A model generated the notes under the pieces. The model was not told the DNA's origin. It ran no database searches and was given only the letters and a program-made list of their open reading frames with translations. From Strongylocentrotus droebachiensis (taxonomy: Eukaryota > Echinodermata > Echinoidea > Camarodonta > Strongylocentrotidae), in contig JAVYIG010005298.1 of NCBI GenBank assembly GCA_035222895.1, positions 62,001 through 126,000 of the forward strand: 64,000 bases of DNA, read 5' to 3'. This document shows, one piece after another, positions 23,801 to 33,258 of the stretch (its first letter is position 1; each line of letters begins with the position of its first letter). The position numbers were made by a program, and so were the translations under genes.

Positions 23801-26800
23801 TAAAATACATCTACAGGGGTACAACAACTGGACCAATGGTCTGTATGGCTACTCCTGGGATATGATGATACATTCATGGCATACTCAACATGTCAAAGTC
23901 AAGTATATCGATGGAAAGACTGGTGCCGAAGGCTACTTGTCCCCAGATGTAAGTACCGGTATGATAATAAAATAGAGGCACAGTCAAACCTGTCTGCAGC
24001 AACCGCCCAAGGGAAACACAAAAAGTGGTCTTTGTAGACAGGTTCCTTTAGTACATGTTTCAATGAGAAATCATTTTCGAGGGAAAAAAGAATGTGGTCT
24101 TTGTAGACAGGTGGTCACTAAAGCAGGTTTGACTGTATATAGACAGAATACAGAACACTACAGGAAGACATGAGAGCATGTGGCCTCACCCTGGCAGATT
24201 CTGCAGATAGGAAGGCTTTGGAGAAGGGCCATAAGGGAAATGAAGGTCCAACCCCACAGAGTGATATATTGACAGAAAGGCTGGTGCAGAAGCTTACTTG
24301 TCACCAGTGGGGAGTGTTTCACAAAGATTAAGATCGACTTTGAGTTGGACTTAACTATGGCAAGCCGTTCATGCCACTGTTTCCTCTCAACCATTGTGAT
24401 CTTTAGAGAATATCTTTTTTTTCAATTATGGTAAATTCTGTAGATTTGTGACCATGATTTGTACGTCCCTTGAGTGACCAATACCAGTAAATGGTGAGAG
24501 CAAATAGTAGCATGAACGGCCTGCCATAGTGAAGTCCAACTTAAAGTCGATCTTAGTCTTTGTGAAACACTCCCCTGGAATGAGAAAGAAATAGCCATCT
24601 TTGATATGATATTAATAATAGAAAATATAGAAGACTGGTGGAGAAGGCTACTTGTCACTAGATGCAAGTATCTTTGTTCATCTTTAGGGAAGGGTCAATA
24701 CTTGGATAGATATGTAAAAATGAAGGTATATCAATGGCAACATTTTTATGTGACATTACTACTATACAGTGCATGTTATTTGCACATACTGTATGATGAA
24801 AAAGAATGAGAAAAAATACATTCAACTTCAACCTTTGATATAACTCGACGTTCTCTTAACCTTCCTTCCATGTTGTTTGAATGTGTAGTACTGGACTGAG
24901 AGCAATCGATGGGCGAGTCACAGCGACATGACCAAGCAGTATGCTACTTGCATCGGGCATCATCTGGAGGAGATGGTTCTATCTGAGCCTCAGCTGTACA
25001 TGGATGTCTGGAAGTCTATGAACGGTCGTTTCCAGCAACGGTAAGTAATTTTTTAGATCTTACAGTCATAGAATGAGGAATATGAAGTCTCCTTGAATTT
25101 TGTTTGTGATGAAAGCAAGGAAAAAGAATGCCTGCCATTTTTCTTTCTTTTTCATCTCAGGCCTAAAAAAGAGTTGATTTGCCCTTTGCGACCGACCCAA
25201 AAGTCTTGAAATGAACGGTCGGCTTTGAAACAAGTTTTTTTTTTGTTACAGTTTTTTTAGAAAAAAAATGCATTAAAGCATTCAAAAGTGAGAAATATCA
25301 GTCCAAAGAGGGAGCAAAAAATATTTTTAAAGTATTATAACAAAAAAAAAGAGATTTCCGACTGACCGACCCATGTTTTGGCACCTAAAGGGCAATACAA
25401 CATCTTTTTTGTTTAGGCCTCATTTTGATGCAATATTTATTGAACACCATTTGATGGGCATGCCCTTTTTGATACTCCCTTAATGAAACTCAGACAGACA
25501 TGACTTTCATTAAGAAGCCCATAGTACCATTTATTATCATTCATAGGACCAGAGAAAAGATTTGGAGGACAATTATTGTCATTGAATAAAAGTGCAAAAA
25601 ATAATTTAATATGACAACCAAGTATATTTAGTTTAAAATTAAAAGTAGGCTTAGAAATTGATTTATCCCCCCTCCTTTCTCCCCCATAGAATGTTTAACC
25701 CAACAGTGGATCTGATAAGGGCAGAGTGGTCCCCCTTCAGTGCCACGCCCTGGTTGATGCCCCTCTTGACGGAGCTCTCTGATTGGAGGACTAAACTTAA
25801 TGAGATTGAAGACCAGCTTGATGACGAACTGGATATCACCTTTGTGGCTGATTTTCCTGGTATGATGAAATTGAAGATGATTGCAGGATTATTTGTGTTG
25901 ATGGTGGTGGTGTTGGTAGTGCAGATGGTGGTGGTAGTGGTAGTGGTGGTGGTGGTAGTGGTTGTTACGGTAGTAGTTGTGATGGTGTTGGTGGTGTTAG
26001 AAATGGTGATGGTAGTGATGGTGGTGATGGTGGTAGTTGTGGTGATGGTGGTGGTGGTGGTAGTTGACTTGAGATGATGGTAGTCATGGGGGTTGTGGTG
26101 GCAGTGTAGTAGTAGTACCAGGCTATTTGATGGCTCCACTTTGACTGAGGTAATGATATAGTAGTGCCAAGAAAATCATGAAAGACATGAGTGCTGCATA
26201 AGACGCTTGTTATTTCTATTATTATTGTTGTTTTTGTTTTGATCAGGAATGTACCTTGAGAACTACATCAGTGTTGATCTCGGGAACACAACCATCCAGG
26301 TTCTGAGTGGTAAAATCATGGTGGAGTTGATTGAAAAAAAACGAAACATCACTCTTGAAATTGGAGACCGGATACAGGTGAGACTTCTGATGATGATAAT
26401 AATGTTTTGCATGATTGGCACATTTTTGTCAGGATCATAAATTTGTAGGTCCTTGTGATAGTGTGTTGACACAGGCCTGCTTAGAAAGAGGGAGAGGGGG
26501 AAGGGGGGGGGGGGGGGAATGCAATTCTGAAATTATCTCTGAGTAGTGAAAACAGTTACCATATTATTTGAGTTGCCTTTTCAGATCCAAATTTTGAAAG
26601 ACGCAAGGACTGGGGGTGGGGGGCACTTAGTTGTGAGTACTTGAAAACAGCAGTCCTGTTGCCACTGCTTAGTTAAACCCCAATTGAAAAAAGGCTAGAA
26701 CACACAGTGATATTTCTGCCAAGCCATAGCAGTGAGTTTAATAGGAATTCCCGTCTCCTAACTCTTTTTTTTTTGAAAACTCCTTTTAAAAAATTGGAGA

Positions 26801-28005
26801 TCAAGGCATCCCCCAAACTAACTTGCAGGAAATTGTATTCTTTTGCTGCAGTTGCCAGCAGGGGCGTTTCACAACGTGCACACAGTGTCTGCTACACCGT
26901 CTTGCTACATGTATGTGTTTGTCAATACCACCGAGCAAGCTATCATCCAGGAAGCCACAGAGTTCCTCAACGCTCATCAAGCGGATGCCCAAGACGGTGA
27001 TACAGCCGAGCCCACAAGCATCGATCCTAAGATCTTTGAAGGTAGGAGGATCTCTTCGATTTCTGGGACCCGTTTTCTCAAAGCTTTTTCTCAACGAAAA
27101 ATGACAAAAATCAGTGACAAGTCTGCTGATAACCAATCAGAAGCAATGATTTCAGTAGCTTATAACATAAACTGGCATTTGATACTGATGACAAGTTTTG
27201 TGAAATTGGGCCCAGGTGTTCTTATATTTCATGGTCAGTATTTATAAAAAAAAGCACGCTACTGCTAACATTAGTGTACATTTGAAATCCGACTGCAGTG
27301 AAACCTGCATAGAAAGGGTGAAAAGTGGTCTTTATGTACAGGTTCCCCTTTGATTTCTGGTACGTGTTATTGTATTTCATGATCAGTATTCATTAAAAAG
27401 CACACTACTGGTAACATTAGTGTAGGTTTGAAATCTGAAAACAGTGAAACCTGCATAGAAAAGGGAAAAGTGAAAAGTGAAAAGTGGTCTTTATAGGCAG
27501 GTGGTCTTTATGTACAGGTTTCAATGAAGAACCATAACATTTTTGAAGGTAGGAGGATCTCTTTGATTTCTGATGTTCTTATATGTAATGGTCAGAAATT
27601 CATAAAAAGCACACTACTGCTAACATTTGTGTAGGTTTGAAATCTGACTACAGCGAAACCTGCATAGAAAGGGTGAAAAGTGGTCTTTATGTACAAGTTT
27701 CAATGAGAACCCATATTCAAGAGAAATTTAAAATGCAGTCTTTGTAGACGGGTAATCTTTCTATACAGGTGGTCTTTCTATAGAGGTGGTTGCTAAAACA
27801 GATTTTACTGTATATGTATGAAGGCCTGAATTCATAAAATCATGATCTAAACCAGGTTTAAATCTCCACTGTTGACAAGAAAACCTTTGACCTTTGGAAA
27901 TTCCAGCAAAAGTGGATTATCGCTATCATTCTTGTGAGTTACATAATCATAGTCCACTAATTTGTGTGGCTGTTAATGATCCTCTGACCCCACTCTCCCC
28001 CCCCC

Positions 28006-28048
<43 letters not shown>

Positions 28049-28659
28049 TCTCTCTCTCACTCACTCACATTTTCTCTAATAGGATTGAATATGTCACATG
28101 CAGTAAAAGTTCGTATCTTGGAGGGACTCAGCGCCAAGTTTGAGAAGAATGAACAAGCAAGTAGAAGCATCGCTGAAAAGGCTCAAATGTTTTGGGACAA
28201 GAAGAGACTAGTATTTCACAGAACGTGAGTTAAATTATTTGTTAATATTATTCTGTTCTGAATAAGCACTGTTTTACCTAGACATCAATAAACCTCATGT
28301 AAAATCCCTGTGGTTGCTGCAGAGCCAGTAGAATAGGACTGTGGAGCTCAGTGCACAAAAAAAAACCTCAAGGGTTTTATCATGTCATCATCGTGATGAT
28401 AAACCATGGATGAATGGGTAGATGGATGAATGGTGGATTACCAAACGAGTGAATGATGGATGAATAAATGAATGGACTAATGGATAGATGAATGAATGAA
28501 TAATCCTTATCACAATCTTTCTCTTCATATAACAGGATCGTAAAGACCGCCCAAGCCTTGAATCATATCTTCCTTGGAGGAGAGTCTGTTGTTCTACCAG
28601 TCCGTGATGATGATCAGGACACCACTACAGACGATGCACCCACTCATGGGGAACTTTGA
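11820..28659 (+). CDS. GGCX: Vitamin K-dependent gamma-glutamyl carboxylase, complete (15 coding exons, 760 aa)
   Basis: Exons: 11820-12078, 18488-18643, 19087-19252, 19700-19778, 20440-20546, 21442-21605, 22322-22500, 22993-23124, 23817-23948, 24889-25040, 25690-25859, 26247-26377, 26852-27041, 28083-28224, 28536-28659. All have GT-AG borders and matching phases; total 2283 nt. GGCX is an ER-membrane enzyme that carboxylates glutamates of secreted proteins, using reduced vitamin K, CO2 and oxygen. Key blocks: [16 protein letters not shown] and QYATC, which align with the human cysteines (99/450) reported to form a disulfide; [24 protein letters not shown], the block carrying the catalytic Lys (Lys218 in human); [17 protein letters not shown]; then a C-terminal lumenal part ([14 protein letters not shown]). 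Several hydrophobic segments precede residue ~320. The start ATG directly follows an acceptor, so a 5' non-coding exon lies upstream. The LTR element lies antisense in intron 1. Confidence 0.96.
12545..12677 (-). repeat. 3' LTR (133 bp)
   Basis: Visually identical to 18305-18437. Because the element is on the minus strand, this is its 3' LTR. A minus-strand AATAAA (in ACAGAATAAACCTC, about 12620-12633) is a plausible polyadenylation signal. Termini TGTCG...CGACA are inverted repeats. Confidence 0.95.
12678..12689 (-). other. Polypurine tract of the LTR element
   Basis: The minus strand reads AAGCGGGGAAGA immediately before the 3' LTR, where plus-strand priming occurs in LTR elements. The core AAGCGGGGAAG recurs at the head of both 56-bp repeat units at 12861-12972. 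Confidence 0.85.
12861..12972. repeat. Two exact 56-bp tandem units at the 3' end of the LTR element, each with a polypurine-tract copy
   Basis: Units 12861-12916 and 12917-12972 appear identical. Each starts ATCCCCTTCCCCGCTT on plus (AAGCGGGGAAGGGGAT on minus). The gag-pol stop codon at 12958-12960 lies in the second unit, so its last codons (Gly-Leu-Pro-Thr-stop) are repeat sequence. Confidence 0.92.
12958..17958 (-). CDS. Gag-Pol polyprotein of the LTR retrotransposon (1666 aa, single open frame)
   Basis: Retrotransposon structural protein plus replication enzymes, acting in cytoplasmic particles and then the nucleus. Visible in order: Gag-like N-terminus; two CCHC zinc knuckles at residues ~283-296 ([14 protein letters not shown]) and ~302-315 ([14 protein letters not shown]); aspartic protease DSGAETS at ~367; reverse transcriptase with YLDDILIF at ~820; RNase H ([10 protein letters not shown] ~972; TDHNPL ~1044); integrase with an H2C2 zinc finger (~1222-1260) and a DDE core (D in AVDF ~1289, HSDQG ~1348, E in CERFNK ~1384); a GPY/F-type module near ERPYVIV (~1496); then a very acidic Asp-rich tail. 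Gag and Pol are in one frame with no frameshift or stop codon. All catalytic residues I looked for are present, so the copy could be autonomous. No chromodomain is obvious. Confidence 0.97.
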   Translation of the reverse strand: MPTDTESMAGMMQALTSVLQGLSVQQPPPPVKLGKFRGPPTAPGELSLGEWLAEFGSYAEHYRLTGRTKARSLVDHLAGAAKEEALCHGTEVRDDYDKLVKKLESMFGSTESVSSLTQSFHNRDQMEKETLADYSRVLMRLYSRMVNAAGNSDEKAALQKLQDSTLKEKLVQGAREKWAKRELRRIEISCRQKTFSEMREEMLDFFRDQEPSSKAARAFEAIAEAAPVPVMQASKKGEIEVLKEDISKLAHQVSNLVGIVSKLTDKNNLQVRSSNRGNRDLKCFNCGQKGHTKPYCKEPTLCYGCRKTGHMKRDCPESAQAANPNPGVNIGKVDSMATDEGLAARLISPSPRSSVNICGEELECILDSGAETSIIPSSVYHGQLEEKLGNPKQMPGFFLNVTGIGGVQLPIEGYVEVPIELEGQTVLGSFLVAKNRGNGTSAQHSVLVGCNILHRMNTDKLIEKYPSLSALRIPQIARKRDKSEVVAVHTGRAEVLPPFTVSRVTCELRKEALDIEVLVQDSIGRSNPTLSAVEGCQQVNGRFIDLLLANRSNEEVWLPPMTQVAEARAIQRKQEIQLGMEEDRVLVSLCDVVVVDEPYDEDDKDGVDPQVDNHELPLGVQLDGLSLDEKQKVSELLTKHSGVFSAGPFDLGECSIVPHEIHLTDGPPIRLPYRRLHPDQASEIKKMLQEMLDKGIIQQSKSPYASAIVVVRKKDGSPRLCIDYRLLNARTIKDSFPLPRIEETLEALSGAQYFTSLDLAHGYFQIVMDRESVEKTAFRVPWGLYEFLRMPQGLCNSPGTFQRTMEFILGDMNLTEVVLYLDDILIFSSTLDEHLKRLDKVMTRLQDNGLRLKGKKCFFLKEKVSYLGHVVSREGIAVDEEKVNRIREWPTPTNGREVSSFLGLASYYRRFISEFARIAGPLHKVSAKKKQTKTTSFEWKDEQETSFKALKESLIRAPVLAYPCFDRDFTLEIDASGKGLGACLSQRDEDGRLHPVAYASRTLRGGERNYPDFSSFKIELLALKWAVVDKFGPYIQGRHCDVLTDHNPLVHLKSAKLGATETRWVAQLAAFDIDVKYRTGRSNRCADALSRVVSEEEITAMVNEVTGSTSLLPCDQDPISKQDDGEGPVSNILPSYSHEELAKIQEDDDVLGEVRRLWRKNWKRGQELEIDSVSLRGWLKDWKNYTEYSGVLYREIDDPIYGRIRQLLLPRILKETVLSLTHDQWGHQGVERTLNLLKERCYWPGMTQHVKDYVKKCFRCVTSKPPTPTVRPPQRHLMAFQPQEVLAVDFLKLDRGHRGYEDVLVLTDVFSKYSQAIPCLNQSSETVAKVVRDYWISHYGIPMRIHSDQGRCFESVLVLDLCKLYGIKKSRTTAYHPSGNGQCERFNKTLCCLLRSLDPKERRRWPELIKHVVHMYNTTPHRTTRVTPYFLMFGRAPILPIDHLLNKSPIDLNDYSQEQQRLVEKARQIVSERQKVEAMKEEQRQQRKERGSITVLEVGDRVLLHRDAFTGRHKLVDKYYERPYVIVARNKEKDVYQIRSITGGKAKWVNRRRLVKDPRQEDRGIDEIFPYPEDDSNVERRVEDDHVADGKDDDADDDVDDDDSNDDDDSNDEDDILPRWLYLPRQDDTTSGLEVGTPVRRSARANKGVNQNPFRLPTSGITGLPT
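18283..18300 (-). other. Primer-binding site, apparently for tRNA-Ser(GCU)
   Basis: The plus strand reads ATCCCATCCTCGTCGCCA, which equals the 3' end (including CCA) of animal tRNA-Ser(GCU) as I recall it. The element's minus strand is therefore complementary over 18 nt and begins TGG four bases inside the 5' LTR, the expected place for minus-strand priming. The complementarity is seen; the tRNA identity is from memory. Confidence 0.8.
18305..18437 (-). repeat. 5' LTR (133 bp)
   Basis: Direct repeat of 12545-12677 with no difference that I can see. It is short for a Ty3-type LTR. It is followed on the minus strand, after 4 nt, by the primer-binding site. Confidence 0.95.
20582..20955. mobile_element. 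MITE, 'TACCGTAATTAATG' ends (~374 bp), GGCX intron 5
   Basis: The left end reads TACCGTAATTAATGTTGTAT and the right end in inverse reads TACCGTAATTAATGGTGTAT; both continue into ATTAACCGC/AAACCGC-type sequence. A long A run lies near 20647-20670. The outermost TACCGTA matches the ends of the element at 61808-62824, hinting at the same transposase family. Confidence 0.85.
21986..22170. repeat. Short TIR element, family 'TACAGTSAAACCTG' (copy 2), GGCX intron 6
   Basis: It starts TACAGTCAAAACTGCTTTAG and ends GGCTTCACTGTA, with GACCACCTGTCTACAAAGAC inside. Flanking TA is present on both sides. The AT-rich segment at 21690-21760 just before it resembles a SINE tail (GCGCTATATAAAT plus ATT repeats). 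Confidence 0.75.
23981..24137. repeat. Short TIR element, family 'TACAGTSAAACCTG' (copy 3), GGCX intron 9
   Basis: It begins CACAGTCAAACCTGTCTGC and ends CAGGTTTGACTGTA. The internal GTGGTCTTTGTAGACAGG blocks match the other copies. Confidence 0.75.
24309..24575. mobile_element. MITE, family 'GTGTTTCACAAAGACTAAG' (copy 1), GGCX intron 9
   Basis: Long inverted repeats: GGGGAGTGTTTCACAAAGAT at left; the inverse of TCTTTGTGAAACACTCCCC at right. The arms continue through TTGGACTTAACTATGGCA and CGTTCATGC. Other copies are at 28679-28959 and 49204-49650. Confidence 0.85.
25895..26110. repeat. GGT/GTG-rich minisatellite in GGCX intron 11
   Basis: The plus strand is a degenerate (GTG/GTA)n array starting ~35 nt after the exon 11 donor. 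Open frames on both strands here (Val-rich, Thr-rich) are artefacts of the repeat. Confidence 0.9.
27036..27800 (+). repeat. Tandemly duplicated block including the GGCX exon 13 splice donor
   Basis: The sequence around the true donor (TTTGAAGGTAGGAGGATCTC at ~27035) recurs at 27543 as TTTGAAGGTAGGAGGATCTC, placing a decoy donor after 27548. Downstream blocks (TTCTTATAT...GGTCAG; AAAAAGCACACTACTG; GGTTTGAAATCTGA; GTGAAACCTGCATAGAAA) occur two to three times at roughly 27215-27345, 27360-27535 and 27565-27700. The first unit has an extra ~150-bp insert (about 27060-27215). The tail joins the TACAGTSAAACCTG family. Confidence 0.75.
27985..28075. repeat. (CT)n microsatellite next to the GGCX exon 14 acceptor
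   Basis: A CCCCTCTCCCTCTCTCTC-type run ends only a few bases before the exon 14 acceptor (TTTTCTCTAATAG). It therefore acts as, or extends, the polypyrimidine tract; its length could affect splicing. Confidence 0.85.
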
Positions 28660-28678
28660 CAACTCAAATCAAAGACCA

Positions 28679-28959
28679 GGGGTGTGTTTCACAAAGACTA
28701 AGATCGGCTTTAAGTTGGACTTAAATATGGCAGGCCGTTCATGCAACTGTTTGCTCTCACCATTTACTGGCATTGGTCTCTCAAGGGACTCACAAATCAG
28801 GGTCACAAATCTACAGAATTTAAATTTGTTGATAATTCATTATTGAATGAAAAAATGTTATCTTAAGATCATAATGGTGAGAGAAAACGGTGGCATGAAC
28901 AGCCTACCATAGTTGAATCCAACTTAACGTTGATCGTAGTCTTTGAAAAACACCCCCCT
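28679..28959. mobile_element. MITE, family 'GTGTTTCACAAAGACTAAG' (copy 2), in the GGCX 3' UTR
   Basis: It begins about 20 nt after the GGCX stop codon (28657-28659). Ends: GGGGTGTGTTTCACAAAGAC at left and TCTTTGAAAAACACCCCCC at right. If the mRNA runs past it, it forms a long stem-loop at the start of the 3' UTR. Confidence 0.8.
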
Positions 28960-31900
28960 GACAATTGCTGCGTTGACACAATGTTTACTCACAGAAATTT
29001 CTGGAACTGAGAGAACTTCTTCATTGTAACAGAACCTTGTTGTATCCGTGCTCGTTGTTATTTGTATCGAGCTTACCCTGTAGTTCAATCTTATTTCATA
29101 TTCACTCTGCATTTTTGATGAAAATATTAAGAACTTTCACACTGTTGAAGCTCGCAAGATCGTTGATCAATTAACATAAATATAGGCAGAGTCATTTTAG
29201 AGATGCAATCACATTATCTTTTTACATCCAGAATAATTTCACAAAATGTTACAGCACATTTATTGGAGCTCAAAGCTCTGTGTAGGTCATTGGCAATTCT
29301 TTCTCAATCAAATGGTTCGGACATGGGTTTCTTAGATATGTGCTGAGCCTAATGCAACTAGCGATTGCATATGTCGTGAGAAGTCGAATTGTGTGCTACA
29401 TGTATGTGTGCTTTGATTTGTCCATCCTTTTATCTAAATTTTGAGAAAAAACATTTCAAACAACTCTGACAGAAATTTGAGGCTGAGTAAAGAAACAAAT
29501 ATTCATTATTTCTTGCCATTACACTCAACACTACAGACTGAATATATTATGCAACTAGTGATTGCATTCATCATGAAAAGTCTAATGTAGTGCTCTATGT
29601 AATGTATGTGTGCTTTATTTGTCCATTCTTTTTTTAAATAAATTTAAATCTAACTTTTGAAGACATAAAACATTCCAAACAACTCTGACGGAAATTGTGA
29701 GGCTGAGCAAAGAAAACAAATACCGATATTTATTATTTCTTGCCTTCACACTGTTATATTTTGTTTTCTTCTTTTCATCTATTTCATTTCATTTATTTAG
29801 TTTTATTTATTTACAAGAGTACGATCATCAGGGAACATTTATTACCATCCCTTGAAATAGATTTCATGGAATTGTCGGACAATCTTATTCTTTAATACCT
29901 CATGAATGAGTTTAAACATGTGAGAAAAATTGTCAACTAATGAAGAAAAAAAATAGCTCAACTTCAAATTCAATGGGTATTGCTAAGATTTCTACAACTC
30001 AGTACTTGACATTCGCTTGTGTTTGGTGAAGTTGTTTTATGTTGCAGTCAATTTTAGGTGTACATATTTTCTTCATGTACAAACTGTTCTTTGAGTTCAT
30101 TTGATATTTGTTTCTTGCAATGAACATCTGAATATATTAAGAAAATGTATGCATATGTCCGAAGTTTGTGTAATGCTAGTTTACTGCCAGTACATGGTAT
30201 TTTTGTGATGTAGTACGTGTACATATTGTACTTTTGTTCTTGATAGAATTTTGTAATTTACTTTGAATATATTCTGTTGTCGCTGATTAGGCTTGTGCCA
30301 TTCTTGGTAAAGTCGAACCTGTCTAGTGGACTTTCCTCTTTATAGGCCACCTGTCTACATTTGCTACTTATTCTGTTTTCCTTGGATGACCTTATTAGAC
30401 AGGTTATACTCTATTTACTTAACAATCAAATTCTTATGAAGGGATTTGCTGCCTATTGAACAGATCTTCTGGGTATATTTGTGAACCATATTTCCTGCTA
30501 AAGTGACACAACCCTAAACTTTGAACTTCCACAAATAAAAGAATACAGCAAAGCTCCTGCAATGGCATTTTCAACCCAGATATATTTTCAGATCAATCCA
30601 GACTGTTAGCATTTCAGTGATAATGTTTCAAAAGTTTCATGAATGTAGCCCATGTCCCATACTGTTTGAATTGATTTCCAAGGTAGTCACTGTCAGGTAC
30701 AGCAATTGAGTGATTTCTGTGCAAAATTATGTTCATGTGTTCAAAGCATGTACCGTTATCATTTGTTTTTACTAGAGGAGTTTACTGTTATTTGTTTGAC
30801 ATTGATTAATTGGGATTTCCAAAGTAGTAATTTCTGTGTAAAATCATGATATTATGTACATGTGTTCAAAACATGAACCTTTGTCATTTATGTTTTTATT
30901 GTGTGCTAGAGGAGTTTACTGTTATTTGTTGGACATTGTTAATTGATCCTAAAGATATGGATGTAAAATGAAGTAATTTTGTATAAAATTGACAATCAAT
31001 CAACGAATAGCCTTGAATAATCAGTATTAGTTGGTCTATATATTTTTGAAGATGTGCCAAGTGTTTAAAATGTCTTGCCATGCATGTTATCTTTGTGCTT
31101 TTTGTGTGCGACTTTTCTTGTGGACTAATTGTGTAAGATCTTTCATGTACATGGGCAAAGATGTCAAAGGTAATTGTAAGTTGTGGTTCTGACAGAACTT
31201 AAACTCTCAAGGTATCAAATTCAAGCTACACTGAATTGATGTTCAAATACTTCATATAAATCTTACATGAATGCGCGGAAATGTGCCTAGCAATTTTGTT
31301 AGAAAATGTATGATACAGTACATGGGGAAACTCAATAAAATAAATATGGGTCCCATCTTAAAGATAAACTCCAGTACTGGTAAAAAAAAGAAAATTAATT
31401 CTCACAGAATCAAACAAAACTTACACTGAATGTTCAAGATTACAAGTAAATGACATGTGCCAAACAGTTTTGGAAGAAAATGTATACTGGCTGAGTAATG
31501 AGCATAGAAAGACTAGAAAATCAAGGTAGTACCAGCCCCGACACCATGTGTGTTGTCCCATATATAGCTGTCTGTGTACAGCGCTTGTTACTTTACCAAG
31601 ACTCGGTCAAATTTATTATGATTTTGATGACTCCAGAACCTTGCAGTGCACACCAATACTTACATGCTACATGATCAACTGTTTCTGATCCTTTCCACAC
31701 CTTTTCTTTCACAATGCAATCGCATTACCAGTACTAAAGTTTATCTTTAAGTTGTAATTGATTGATTCAAATCAATCGCAATTTGAAAACTAATTAATTG
31801 CAAGTCTTATCTCTTACATGTAGGTACAGTTTAGATTTATTTAAGTTACGATTGAATCAAATCGCAACTCTTTAAAATACAGGTTCCAGAAAAACACAAG

Positions 31901-32524
31901 AAACAGACTGATTTTCCTGGTCCAAATTACTAAAGTTTGCTTTGGTTGTGTAGCTATCAATTTCTGATAAAAAGGGTTTTCACTGGAGCTGAATAATTAG
32001 CAACAAAGACAAATAGATTTTCCATCCTGGCCCCATGTACTTAACCCATGGTCTCTGTGCAATTGAGAGCTGTGATTTTCAGTGAATGTGATTTTCACCA
32101 AATTGTTGTACTCTTGGTCATATTTTGTTGGTTCAAATTCAAACACCAAATCTGTAACATGCTAAACAATTAAGAATCAATGATTTTATTGAAAACTAAT
32201 TGTACAAACGATGAACTCCCAAGATTCAAACCACTTATGTTTCAATAGCTCTTTTCTCTTTCTCTCCCCATGTCTCCTTCTGTGTCTCTTCCCCCTCTTT
32301 CTCTCTCTGTTAACCCCTTAGTATTAAAGGCACACTGTCCTACTTGTAGCTACTTGCTCCCTCTATATAGAAAACTTCCCCAATCGGTGCCTGTTTATCC
32401 CCCATGATCCTCTTTTTTTTATGTTAAATGAGATAGCCACCTGTCACAGTGACCTCGCTGGGTGGTCTAATCCCTTCTGGCTGAAATAGTAAAGCCTGCC
32501 TTTAAGTCATTCCATAATAATAAA
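28960..32524 (+). other. Probable GGCX 3' UTR / downstream region with tandem duplications
   Basis: No coding signal. Two diverged ~200-bp units (about 29346-29535 and 29542-29760) share TGCAACTAGYGATTGCAT, ATGTATGTGTGCTTT and CAAACAACTCTGACRGAAAT. Two ~130-bp units (30708-30830, 30831-30960) share CTAGAGGAGTTTACTGTTAT. A decayed TACAGTSAAACCTG copy lies at 30310-30412. Candidate AATAAA signals occur near 30532, 31333 and 32519. The true 3' end cannot be chosen from sequence. Confidence 0.5.
32331..32510. mobile_element. MITE, family 'AAAGGCACACTGTCC' (copy 1)
   Basis: AAAGGCACACTGTCCTACTT and GTAGCTACTTGCTCCCTCTA match the inverse of 56690-56868. The right end GCCTGCCTTTAA mirrors the left end. 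Two copies in the window, in opposite orientation. Confidence 0.7.
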
Positions 32525-32719
32525 GATGTGTACAAAAAGTCTATTTTTCTTCTTTGACTTATCCCATAAGATGATTAACAATTCAAAAGAAAGCATAAGT
32601 ACATGTATGTAACAGAAAAATAAATGGAACATACCGTATTTGTTTTTATGTAAAATTGTGTCCATGTCTCATATTCATTGAGTTCTCTCTTGGGTGTTCA
32701 GAAGAGCAAAGAAATCTAT

Positions 32720-33258
32720 TTAAAGGTACTATGTCCCTTTTGCAGCCAACCTCAAATGCTGTAGAACTTTGCAGGAATTATGAATATGTCATGTTTGTCC
32801 TATCTGTGAAATTTAAACGTTAGCAGTGTCCTCATATTCAAATTATGCAAGGAAACCCGTTTACTTGCTAGACTTCACTGTCAGACACTATTGAGCGACT
32901 GACTGGCTTTTTTTCTTCTTTGGTAATAACATACATGAAAAGAGTTGTAAAGGGTACACGAGCATTTGTCTACATCAATAACCCACTTCTTGTGATGGCC
33001 AAGATTAAACTGATTGAATCTTTGTGCAGCATAAAACGTATGACCATTCGGTACAATTGTCTGAAAATCAAGACTATTACTTTTGGGCTCTATAGCCCTT
33101 AAGTCTATTTGACAACTAATAGTCATTATTTTCCCACTTGAAGACATTTTCAAGCCCCACCTTTTTTAGGGAAGTTCTAAATTAGTATTATCTTTCAAAT
33201 GCAGTTGGAATTTAATTTATTCATTTTTTGGCCTGCAAATGGGACATAGTACCTTTAA
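32720..33258. mobile_element. MITE, family 'TTTAAAGGTACTATGTCCC' (copy 1, ~540 bp)
   Basis: Ends TTTAAAGGTACTATGTCCCT and the inverse GGGACATAGTACCTTTAA. A second copy in opposite orientation is at 58297-58838. Both copies keep an open frame of about 90 codons beginning at TTG (minus 33153-32881 here), but its amino-acid differences from the other copy look neutral. Confidence 0.85.

Noticed and set aside
25658..26139. Val-rich and Thr-rich frames over 130 codons
   Set aside because: The first part is genuine GGCX exon 11; the rest and the antisense frame come from a GGT/GTG minisatellite.
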